DNA of 60,387 bases from contig ML986766.1 of the NCBI GenBank assembly GCA_010094045.1, positions 33,175 to 93,561 of the forward strand, written 5' to 3'. A program made the translations under genes and the position numbers. Below the pieces are notes generated by a model. The model saw only the letters and a list, made by a program, of their open reading frames with translations. It was not told where the DNA came from and made no database searches. Position 1 is the stretch's first letter, and each line of letters opens with the position of its first letter. The stretch comes from Lojkania enalia. Taxonomy: Eukaryota; Ascomycota; Dothideomycetes; Pleosporales. Positions 11,823 through 23,100 of this stretch are shown here, one piece after another.

Positions 11823-13667
11823 CTACATTATTGGCGCAATCGGCGAAGGTACGGCATTATCATCGTCCTTTGACGGAGGAGTATGCGTAGGCAGTCTTGT
11901 CCAGGGTATTACGAACGTCCATAGGCAAGCGAAACCCACAATTCCGGTGGCAACGCCAAAGACGGCTCTGAGACCTTGCATATAAGCATCAATAATGCCA
12001 GGAAGCTGTTCCGGGGTAAAAACATCTCGTAGCTGAGTGGCGCCTGTTGCGATGACCAGAGACGGGTCAACTCCAGGGGCAGAGGTTCGCAGCCTGGTAA
12101 GCATTTGGTTGACGAAGGCTGCCTGCCCAGAAGAGGTGGTGAAGGCTCCTCCAACAGTTTGGAAAACTACACGCAGATCTGTTAGCCTCCAACTCTCTTT
12201 AGGGGGGGCTGTAGTTTACGTACAATATACGTTAGCCACAACCGCTGCTAAGTCTTCAGGATCCACGTTGGCTTGAGCAATATTCATGCCGTTCTGCAGG
12301 GAGAAAGCGATACCAGAGCCAGCAATTAGCTGGTAGCCGATCCAATTGCCTGTCGAAGTGTCGAGATCGAGCGAGCAGAGTAGACCAACGCCGATAGTGC
12401 CCACCCCCGCCCCAACGAGCATAGTCGGCGTCGCCTGCCCAGTCTTGGAAACGACAACGCCGCCAACAACGCAAAATATCCCGACTGCAATGACTATAGG
12501 TAGATTGTATACGCCAGACATAACAGGGCTCGCTCCTCGAACACTTTGAAAGTAGATGGGTAGGTAGTAGAGGATGAAAACGATATCGCCCATCATACAG
12601 AACTGATATGGGACAACACTCCAAATCGCTCGCTTCTTCATTAATCGCGGCAGAAGCATTGCATATTCGTCGATGTAGATTTCCCAGGCTGCCAAGGCGA
12701 GTGAGATGACGACAAATCCGACGAGGTTTCCAATGACAATGCTGCTACTCCAAGGGTGAGAATTACCGGCGTAATGGAGACCAAGGATGAAGCAGATGAT
12801 CAGTCCCATTGCCAGCGCAATACCAACGGGGTCCATGTGCAAGATCTTCTCCTTCATAGTGACCTTGGGAGGCTTAGCCGCAGCCGGTAACTCGAAGAAG
12901 AAAAGCACGAGCGCCGCAGATACGCCACCAATAGGCAGGTTGATGTAGAAACACCATCGCCAAGTCACTCCTTCCGTAAAAGCGCCGCCAACGAGAGGTC
13001 CTAGAACCGAAGCAAGACCGTATGTTAGTCCAATATAGCCCATCAAAACAGGACGAAATTTTGGCGACGCGCTGAAGGCGACAATGCTAGTGCCTCCTAC
13101 TGACATCCCAGCACCGCCCACGCCAGCGAAAACGCGACCAATAATCAATGCCTTAGATGTCGGCGCGACTCCGCAAATCAGACTACCAACCTCAAAGATT
13201 AGAATTGACACGATGAAGGTGTACTTGAGGTCGAAATATTTGAAGACTTTGCCCCAAGCAGCCTCAAGGCCACCAAAGGTCATAAAGTAGGCAGCGCCGT
13301 ACCATGTGACATCGGAGATACCGCCGAATTCGTCAGTGATTTTGGGTATAGCTGTTCCAAGGATAGTCTACTTTGCTTGTTAGCATTGGAATGGGCATTA
13401 CTTTGGGCCATGCGTTCTCACTTGGTCAAGGGAAATCAAAAAGACGCCCATGATGGACGCACCAGCAAGAAGAAACAGCCGCAAACCATGGGGATACTGG
13501 TCTTCGGTTACTGCCGGACTACTATCGCCATCCTCCTTCATTGCATCAACAGGAAGGTCGCCGCTGGCATTGTTTGGTGTTAGAGATTGAGCGATCTCGC
13601 TCGCTGCGACCATCTCGCTCTTGGTGTCGGTCTCAATCATTGTGCTTTTCTCCTCTGCGGTCGCCAT
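11823..13667 (-). CDS. MFS drug/metabolite exporter (DHA2-like, 14 TM)
   Basis: Predicted plasma-membrane major facilitator antiporter, a usual exporter and self-protection protein in fungal metabolite clusters. Exons read 13667-13422, 13367-12224 and 12178-11823, giving 581 residues, typical of 14-helix DHA2 transporters. An acidic, charged N-terminus precedes TM1. Family blocks include [18 protein letters not shown] across intron 1, [25 protein letters not shown] and [13 protein letters not shown]. The start is taken at MATAEEKST; frames upstream lack an ATG. Intron 1 is certain from frame and homology. The intron 2 donor (GTACGT at 12223) is my best choice, but GTATAT at 12230 is possible. 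Divergent from the dehydrogenase at 14504, with a shared 836-bp intergenic region. Confidence 0.88.
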
Positions 13668-13866
13668 TTCGTCCTGTGTCGGGCGTCTAATTGCGTCAAT
13701 AAGAGGGCTTGCTAACAAGGCTGAGGAATCTTCCAAGGGTGCGATTAAGCGGGCGCCTTGAAGAAGTAGCAATGTGGCTGGCCTTCGCGAGCACCGAGAT
13801 CCTATCCAGTCTTGCAGTTCATCGGTTATAAGCCGGTAGCAGGGATGCGAAGTGCTTAGAAATCTG

Positions 13867-13880
13867 TGTCCGATCGGACA
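13867..13880. promoter_or_regulatory. Perfect 14-bp palindrome TGTCCGATCGGACA
   Basis: Perfect dyad containing CCG-N2-CGG, about 200 bp upstream of the MFS start. Zn2Cys6 regulators commonly bind CGG half-sites in inverted arrangement. That the cluster regulator at 42092-43573 binds here is inference. Confidence 0.4.
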
Positions 13881-14263
13881 TAGTGCTAATACATTTTGGG
13901 ACTGGAAATTATTCCGTCGGGGATTTAAGAGACGTATGGGAGCCGCATTCCTTGCTTAGAAATCCGAGGTCCCAGTGATACGGCTCGCACCGTGATGTGC
14001 ATAGACTTGAGTCTCAACAAACAAGGCCGTGAGAGGGGTGATTGGCGGAATAGGCGAGGGATATTGAGGACGAAAAGTGTGGTGAATGCAGATCACGGCA
14101 GCGTTGCCGAGGGAGTCCATTTCGGGCCTAGCTTGAGCTTAATTGCACTGCATTGCACCGGATGCCACCCCTGTCGGCCTTTTCCTGCGTGGCAGGCGGC
14201 GATTTCTCTGTTTGGTTGGGCCAACTGTCGGCGTTTTCTCGCCCACCTGATTGGTCCCCCTCC

Positions 14264-14277
14264 CACCGGAAACGGTG
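14264..14277. promoter_or_regulatory. Inverted repeat CACCG-N4-CGGTG
   Basis: Perfect 5-bp arms around GAAA, 227-240 bp upstream of the dehydrogenase start and just before its TATA-like box. A candidate Zn2Cys6 site with spacing different from the palindrome at 13867. Confidence 0.35.
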
Positions 14278-14503
14278 CAATACCGACGTACAACGTCTGC
14301 CGCACTATAAACTACCTTCGGGGGATTAATCGATATAGTGTGGAAGGGTGTACGCATTTTCTGCTTACCTCATACGTCATCACCGTCGAATCCCCCCGCA
14401 GGCAACGTCGGGCAGAGCTTCCGACGTTCGATTCAAACGTTGAAGACGGACGGGTCGCGCATACTTGCGTCTCATATCGAGAGTCCTGAGGTGTTAGTAC
14501 GAC

Positions 14504-15867
14504 ATGTCTCTGGCACAGCTCAAACGCGTCTATTGGGCATTCAATCCCCCAACAGTCGAGAAGAGCAGCGGCGCTCTTAAGTTTGGTATCATCGGAGCTG
14601 CCAACTCGGCGTGAGTTCTCATCTGATTATTTTTACTTGTTCCAGCGTTGACAATTAGCAGTGCTTGGACGTTGACAATTCCTGCCAAGTTGCATCCCGA
14701 GGTCATCGTACACGCTGTGGCTGCTCGCGATCGGAAGCGAGCCGAGGAGTTTGCAAAGAAGAATGGAATCCCAGTTGTTAGGGACTCATACCAAGGTGAG
14801 ACCTATTGCACCTACAACAATTAACCTTATTAGAACATCAATCTCGCTAATAGTATTCCCTCTTAGAACTCCTTGATGACCCTGAAATCGACTGCATTCT
14901 GGTTCCTCTGCCCAACGCGCTCCATTTCGAGTGGGCAGTCAAAGCTATTCGCGCCGGCAAACACGTCCTCCTGGAGAAGCCATCTGTATCCAATTCGATC
15001 GAGGCTGAACTTCTATTCAAGATGCCAGAACTTGATCAACCAAATGCCCCGGTTCTCTTGGAAGCCTTTCACTATCGCTTCCACCCCATCTGGTCCGTTT
15101 TCATGTCGCTGGTCAATCCCGCCGATGTGGTTCATGTGGACACTTTTTCCATGATTCCATGGTGGTTCGTAAACAAGGACCACATTCACTTCAACTACAA
15201 CCTCGCGGGCGGCACAATGATGGGCATGGGAACATACAACTTCGCGGCGCTGCGCCTTATCTTTGGAGCAGAGCCTGAGGAGTGTATCAGTGCTGATGTC
15301 AAAGCCTTTACCGAGGGCGTGCATCATGACTGTGACTACGAGTTCAGGGCCAAGTTCCGGTTCCCCAACGGCTGCATTGGCGAGGCTTTCAGCACGCTGC
15401 AGGGTCCAACTCTCTGGCATCCCTCATACGCCACCGTCACGCATCGACAGGTCGAGGTTCCAGACAAGACGCTACCCCCCGGCCAAGAGAAGCTAGTCAC
15501 GCGCGAGGTGACCATTCACGGCTTCATTCACGCCATTTTCTATCACCGGGTTGACGTCAAAGAATCTTTTGAAATTCGCGACAAGAGCACCAAAAAAGTT
15601 ATTAAAAAGTGGACGGAGAAGAGATGGCAAAAGGCATATAGCCCCAAGGAGGCCAGCGGTGACATCGCTAAGCTCGATGGTGAGACTTACTGGATGTCGT
15701 TCCGGTACCAGCTAGAGGCGTTTGTGAATCGGATCAAAGGCCGTGACACAGCGTACTGGGTCGATCGGGAGGACTCACTCCTCCAGATGAAGATGGTAGA
15801 TATGGCGTATGAGAAGAGCGGTCTAGGAGTGAGACCTACCAGCAAATTTGCGAACTCGATGAAGTAG
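14504..15867 (+). CDS. Gfo/Idh/MocA-family NAD(P)-dependent oxidoreductase
   Basis: Cytosolic dehydrogenase related to fungal D-xylose 1-dehydrogenase and dimeric dihydrodiol dehydrogenase. Exons are 14504-14610, 14662-14795 and 14867-15867 (413 residues). The Rossmann motif FGIIGAANSA (G31) is split by intron 1; the acceptor at 14661 gives the best fit, but 14658 is also in frame. LLEKPS holds the expected catalytic Lys118. GTYNFAALR places the family Tyr at 204, close to the Lys-Tyr spacing of dihydrodiol dehydrogenases. The usual Asp before GxY is replaced (GGTMMGMGTY). Its position between exporter and synthase suggests it reduces or oxidises a pathway intermediate; the substrate is unknown. 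Few PKS-NRPS clusters I can recall carry this family. Confidence 0.87.
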
Positions 15868-17187
15868 CGCAGCAGTCATTGAGTGGGCGTTCATGGTTGC
15901 AGAATGTTAATATTGGTAGCTGTCAACATTGAATCTCGTTCACATGTGATTTGATGCATTTATTTCGTGATTTTGGAGCGGGAGTGAACTCTTACAGGAT
16001 ACTTTAAGGATTGTACGATCCCATTGCTAAATTCTCGTAACGGCAGCCACCGAATATAGCTCATTTGCAAATCTATCATCTGAGCGTAGCTCAATATAAA
16101 AAGCTTATCGGATTGCGTAATTCTTTCCCTTGCAAAGATAGCCACTGAATGGGCTCAATCACGTGAAAGAAGCGCCGAGCTGCTTTATCCCGAGAATCGC
16201 TGTTTTCACCTTTTCAAAAATAGAAATTGTGACACTATAGTGTTTCGCAAGGTATTTCCAATAGTAAACGGTGAGATTATATCACCAAGTCTATAGATTG
16301 ACACGTAATGTCGGAACCGCTAATCCGAATGGAGGCAACTCCGTGTTGGAGTAGCACACAGATTGCTATCTCGGCAATAATCTACAGCGGCTGATAGTCG
16401 CCGAAGATCTTCGCAGGAATTTAGAACATTTTCCGCCAAAAAATCTACGACGGCAAAGCATTGCTAGAACCAACTATCGAATCGTACATGCAGTCCATTC
16501 ACTATTGACAAACTCTCAACCCGTGTCCATTGCTTGGAACTATTCACTCTTGGAGCAATGCGAGTGAAAGTTACAATCTCTTGAATGCAGAGAAACGCCA
16601 GGTCGAATCTGGATTTTCATGCGAACTCGGAGCACCAAGACCGCCGCTGAAGAAAGCTTGCCGAAGCCACAAGCGTTAAACAGGGATTCGAGTCCAGTCG
16701 GAGGTGAACATGAGAACTCGGGGGATTGTTAAGTAACGTCAATGGCTGTGTAAGATCCTGAATCCGGGCAGATGGATGAAGAATCCGATTAATCGCCGAA
16801 TAGTGCTCGAGGAGGTCCAATGTTGTAGGAATGGCAGCCTTCCTTATGGGGATTAAAGTCTTATCTTTAATCCGTATGGGCTACTGAAGGTTACAATTGC
16901 CCGCTTGGTCGACAAAATTACAGCAGTGGAGACTTTTAGTTGCGTCTCTGTAGATACGTATCGATATGGTAATTTGATTGCTGATCCCAGTCAGTAGATC
17001 TCTACATAGTACATGGAGAACCGAACGATTGTTATTGATAGGACTTGTGCTTCTTGCTAAATAGTCCAAGTGTCCCATCCGTCTAGCTCTTTAGTTCTCT
17101 GTCCAACTATTTTTCATGATACCCAAGTTGCTCATTGGAACGCTATTGCCGCAGATTTTTGTAAAACCCTAGTCCATCTACGTGCAA
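15868..17187. promoter_or_regulatory. Intergenic region and promoter of the PKS-NRPS gene
   Basis: 1.32 kb without a convincing gene. It has scattered CGG/CCG triplets (for example near 16310, 16390-16440 and 16680) but no clear inverted pair and no obvious TATA near the start. A TATA-like AATATAAAAAG near 16094 is too distant to assign. The short open frames here look like noise. Confidence 0.5.
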
Positions 17188-20100
17188 ATGGCTTCAAAGC
17201 AACAGGAACCTATCGCCGTTGTGGGCAGCGCTTGCCGCTTCCCCGGAGGTGCCAACTCACCATCTGCACTGTGGAAGCTCCTTGAGAGCCCACGTGATGT
17301 GGGCGTGGAACTTGGTCCGGATCGTTTTGATGCCAAGGCCTTTTACCATCCCGACGGCACCCATCATGGCACCAGCAACGTCCTTCGATCGTACTTACTG
17401 GAGGAAGACGTGCGATTGTTCGATGCTGCTTTCTTCAATCTCAGCCCCAACGAGGCTGACGCGATGGATCCGCAGCAGCGTATCCTATTGGAGGCAGTGT
17501 ACGAAGCCCTCGAATCGGGTGGTCATGCGATCGAGGGCTTACGAGGATCTGATACTGCCGTGTATGTCGGCACCATGACACTCGACTACAACGACACTTT
17601 GATCCGGGATCACAATACGATGCCGAGCTACTACGCGACCGGGACGAGCCGGGCTATCATCTCGAACCGGGTATCATATTTCTTCGATTGGCACGGCCCT
17701 AGCATGACCATTGATACGGCCTGCTCGTCTAGTTTGATTGCCTTACACCAAGCTGTACAGGCCCTGAGAAGCGGGGAATCGCGTGTTGGCCTGGCGTGCG
17801 GCACCCAGATGCTCCTGGGACCGGAGATGTACATAGGCGAGAGCACGTTGAAGATGCTTTCGCCAAACGGCCGCTCTGCCATGTGGGATGAGAGTGCGGA
17901 TGGCTACGCCCGCGGTGAGGGCGTGGCAGCCGTCGTGGTGAAGCGGCTAAGTGACGCCATCGCGGATGGCGACCACATCGAGTGTATCGTCCGTGAGACT
18001 GGTGCCAACCAGGACGGCTTCTCGAATGGGATAACGGTCCCCAATAGCGAAGCCCAGGCAGCACTTATCCGCCAAACTTACGCAAGAGCCGGTCTTGACC
18101 CTGAAAACGTGCCTCAGGACCGGCCACAATTCTTCGAAGCCCACGGAACTGGTACTCAGGCTGGAGATCCTAGGGAAGCATCTGCTATCCACCAGGTTTT
18201 CGGCCGGCACATCGAAAAAACAGACAATCCCCTATACGTAGGCTCTGTGAAGACCATTATTGGCCATCTAGAAGGCTGCGCGGGTCTCGCAGGAGTGCTC
18301 AAGGGCTCCACCATGCTGCAATCGGGACTCGTACCGCCCAACCTCCACTTCCATCGCCTAAATCCTAAGATCGAAGAGTTCTACAAGGGATTACACGTGC
18401 CGACGGAATTGACTCCCTGGCCAGAACTGCCGAAGGGTGTTCCTCGACGTGTGAGCATCAACAGTTTCGGTACGTTGAAGTCCAACTGCACACTTCTGCT
18501 TATCTAATGCTTACGTCCTAATAGGTTTCGGTGGCACGAACGCACATGCTATTCTCGAGCACTACGAGCCTCCAGCGGCCTCACCAGCTCCCAAAGAGGA
18601 CGCATCACTATCATTTTCGCCCTATGTCTTTTCTGCATCATCCGAACCCGCTCTAATTTCCCAACTGCAGTCCTACTCCAGCTATCTGAAAACGCACGAT
18701 AACATCATAAGTCCCTCCGACCTTGCCTGGACGCTACACTCACGCCGAAGCCACCTCTCGACCAAGGCAACGTTCTCAGCGCTTACGATCGAGCAGCTAG
18801 TTTCCAAAATCGACGCCAAGCTGGCAGATGTAAACCAGAATGCCGGTACAACCGTTGGCCTCCGCTCCATCGCCAACGTGACCACACCTCGCCTGCTAGG
18901 CGTCTTCACAGGACAGGGTGCACAATGGCCGGCTATGGGTGCTCAATTGATCCGCTCTTCTCCCTTTGTTCGTGAGCGAATTCAGCATCTCGAGGAATCT
19001 CTTGCTAGCTTGCCTTCCTCCGATCGTCCCACATGGCGCCTTTATGACGAGATGATGGCTGGAGACGACGTCTCGCGCATTGCGGAGGCCGCCCTGTCGC
19101 AACCTCTCTGTACTGCGGTCCAGGTCATCCTAGTTGATCTCCTACGCTCGGCTGGAATCACTTTCGCTGCTGTGGTGGGCCACTCCTCTGGTGAAATCGC
19201 TGCAGCTTATGCCGCTGGCTTCGTGACGGCTAGCGATGCTATCCGCATTGCCTACTACCGGGGTCTCTATGCGTACCTTGCAGGCAATGAGACTAACGGC
19301 CAAAAGGGCGCTATGTTGGCAGCAGGCACTTCATGGGAAGATGCGCAGCAGCTCGCCAACTCTCCAACGTTCAAGAGTCGCCTGGCCGTCGCCGCCCACA
19401 ATTCCCCGGCCAGTGTAACCTTGTCCGGAGATGCCGACGCCATTGTGCAGGCCAAGAAAGCCTTCGATGAGGAGAAGAAATTCGCTAGGCTTTTGAAAGT
19501 AGACACAGCCTATCACTCTCACCACATGTTGCCCTGTGGTGACCGCTATGTCCAGGCACTACGAGCATGCGGCGTCCAAGTTATCCGAAACCGAACCGAT
19601 ACCTCTTGCAACTGGTTCTCCAGCGTTACTGCCTCTAACGTACCAATGGAGTCCATCGATGCCCTTCAGGATGAGTACTGGAGAGATAACATGACGAATG
19701 CAGTGCTGTTTGCCGATGCAGTCAAGAATGCTGTTGCTAGTACCGAGCATCTCGATCTAGCTATCGAAGTCGGACCTCACCCAGCACTCAAAGGCCCAGC
19801 CACACAGAATATTGCGGAGGTGCGGCCCTCTCCCCTTCCATATAGCGGTGCCCTCAGTCGTGGGAAGAATGATGTGGAAGCTTTCTCCGAGGCCCTTGGA
19901 TTTGTATGGGCCCGCCTCCCGCAACTCGTGAATCTCCGATCATTTGAGACTATAGTCTCAAGTAAATCGCACCAACCCAAATTGGTGATTGGCCTCCCAT
20001 CATACCAATGGAATCACGCGAGAGCCCACTGGAGCGAATCACGCATATCCAAAAAGACGCGCACACGGAAGCATGCTCATCACGAGATACTTGGTTTCCT

Positions 20101-23100
20101 TTCTCCAGATTCAAACTCGCACGACATGCGCTGGCTGAATGTGCTCAAGCAAAAGGAAATACCATGGCTCGATGGCCACCAGCTGCAGGGCCAGAGCGTG
20201 TTCCCTGCTGCCGGCTACGTTGCTATGGCACTTGAAGCGTCGAGAGTAGTTGCAGGCGACAAATCGATTGAGCTCATTGAATTGCACCGGCTCAGTATCC
20301 CCAGGGCCATTACATTCGGAGAAGGAGACGACCAGGGCGTGGAGACACTTATAACACTGACGGGGATTAAGCTTCATTTGGACAAAGAAGCCACGGCTGA
20401 ATTCGCCTGCTATTCTGTCCCCGTGCTCAGCTCCGGTTCCGAAAACGATATGGAGCTCTCCGCTAGTGGTACTATCAAGATCATGTTTGGTACTCCGGAT
20501 GTTGCGACCCTACCTTGCACGCCGCCTGAGGACTACAATATGTCCCATGTGGATGCTGACCTTTTCTATGCGACTATTGCGGAACTTGGTTACAATTACT
20601 CCGGCTCGTTCAAGACGCTGTCTTCCGCAAAGCGCAAGCTTGACCAGTCATCTGTTCTTGTGAACTCATATGAGTATGACGAAACAAGCACGTCCGAGTA
20701 CTTAGTTCACCCAAGCACTCTTGATGTTGCATTCCAAGCATCTATGCTCGCGTATTCTGCTCCTGGAGATGGACGTCTTTGGTCACTCTCTGTCCCGACA
20801 GCCATCGGAACCATACGTGTCAATCCCGAAGTTTGCACCGCCCTCCCTACTTCAGGAGTGAAAGTTCCTGTTTTCGCGACCATCGATGGCGAATATGACG
20901 CTTTCTCCGCCAGTATCAATCTTTTCAGCGAGAATGCCGAATACGGCATGGTGCAGGTTGAAGACCTCGTCATGAAACCTTTCGCCCCCGCTACTGCGGC
21001 TGACGATCGTGTCATGTTCACAAACACCAAGTTTGGTCTTGCGCTGCCTGATGGTGCCGTTGTGATGGATGGCGCTCGCCCCTCTGCTGACGAGGTGGAG
21101 CTGGCAACCGCCTGCGAGAGAATTGCCTACTACCATCTTCGCAGATGGAAGTCAGAGCTTGGCGACAAGGAATGGGCTAGTGGACAAACAAATTGGATGC
21201 ATCTCCCAGAATGGGTGAACCAGACACTAATCACTGCGGCTCGTGGCCAACATCCAACCTTGAGGAAGGAATGGTCTAAAGACACACTGGAAGATATACA
21301 AGCCCTGAGCATCCGATACTCAGGTTCCATCGATGTCAGGCTACTTACAGCCATTGATCAATACTTGCCCGCTGCTATTAGAGGGGACATAACTCCACAA
21401 CAAACGCAACTGAACGAAATTCTCAACGATTGGTACGAGAAGGGCCTTGGCCTTTCGGCTTACAACTCCTTCCTCGCGAGCATGATGAAGCAGATTGTAC
21501 ATCGCTACCCCCACTCTAGAATCTTGGAGATAGGTAAGATTTACCCTCGCAGCTTGATTTCATTTTACTCCAAATTTTTCCTCGTTGGTATCTAATAATA
21601 ACATAAGGTGCTGGAACTGGTATCGCTACGAATTCCATCCTTAGAAGCATCGGTCACACCTTTTCCTCGTATACTTATACCGACCGATCGGAAGACTTTT
21701 TCCCGGGGGCCTCGCAAAAGTTCAAGGCCTACAGTGACAAGATGTCGTTTAGTGTTTTGGATATTGAGAAGACGCCTGTCGACCAAGGATTCAAGCCACA
21801 GTCATATGACATTGTCGTCGCATCCCACGTTCTAACTGGCACTGCTTCGCTCAAGACAACTCTAGAGAATGTACGACAGCTTCTTAAGCCCGGAGGCTAT
21901 CTCATACTGGCAGAAATTACGAATACAGGTTCTGTGCGCTACCACAATATCCTAGGTAGCGCTGCGGGATGGTGGAATGGCATGAGCGATGGCCGCAAAT
22001 CCTCGCCGTTATTGACGGCCGGTGCTTGGCATTTTGCCCTCCGTAAAGCTGGATTCGGCGGAGTCGACGCACGGACTCCTGAAGTCGAGGGTATGGCTTG
22101 GCCATTGTCTATCATGGCAACCCAAGCTGTTGACGACAGAGTTCAATTCTTGCGGCGCCCGCTGTCATCGCCGTCGCCCTCCACAAGCCCCTTCTACCTC
22201 GAGAGCCTGGTTATTCTTGGGAATAGTAGTCTTGAGACAGCGCATATCACCGAGCAGGTGACTGAAAACCTTCAACGTTTTTGCGGTGATATCACGATCC
22301 TTGATGGCTTACCAACTGAGGAGGAATCATTGAGTCTAAATCCAATGAGCACTTTCCTAAACCTTGTCGATCTCGACTCTCCTATCTTCAAGGATATGAC
22401 AGATGAGAAGATGGAGGGCCTAAAGCGAATGTTAGAGCTTGCTAAACGCATCGTCTGGGTTACATGTGGCGGTCACCTAGACGAGCCATATCAAATGGCA
22501 AGCATTGCTTTTGGTCGCTCGATCAGACAAGAAGCAGCGCACGTTAACTTCAACCACATCGATGTCTCCGATCTGCAGCGCAATGCTCCCCAAGCTATTG
22601 CCGAGTATCTTGTGCAGCAGAGCGCTCTTGATGAATGGGAAGCGCCGCCGTCGACTTTAGCAGACATAGAGCACCAGGATTTCGGGTTCCTCTGGTCCAG
22701 GGAGCCGGAAGTATTGTTTGACGACGGAAAGCTCATGCTTCCACGACTAGTTCAGAATACCACCCAGAATGCCCGACTAAACGCGCCTAGGCGTGTCATT
22801 TCCAAGATGGTCTCCACATCCGAAGCCAATGTTGGCATTATTACGCCTTCAGAGGATTCACACCATCTTTTGGTGGAGCAAGTACATCAGGGACGGGGAC
22901 AAGCACATAATGAAGTCTTTAGGATTCAAAGCTCAAGTTTGAAGGCACTCCACATCGCTGCGGATACATTCTTATTTCTCAGCATCGGCAAGGGTAAAGA
23001 TAGTAGTCTCCAAATCCTTCTATCGACTACTAATACTTGCGAGACAACTCCCGTCACGACCGTGGAGGCACCAACTCACGAGACTGGCGATGCCAATACG

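Larger units (their letters stand above)
13668..14503. promoter_or_regulatory. Divergent promoter region (MFS / Gfo-Idh-MocA)
   Basis: 836 bp between two divergent cluster genes. It contains two inverted CCG/CGG sites (13867-13880 and 14264-14277) of the kind bound by Zn2Cys6 dimers. There is also a TATA-like CTATAAA at 14304-14310, about 195 bp before the dehydrogenase start. Open frames here have no family resemblance. Confidence 0.55.

Noticed and set aside
13992..14489. 165-codon open frame on the plus strand in the exporter-dehydrogenase promoter
   Set aside because: Composition (many Arg, Cys, His) and lack of any family motif look like noise in G+C-rich promoter DNA. Overlapping frames exist on the other strand, and it runs up to the true gene start.
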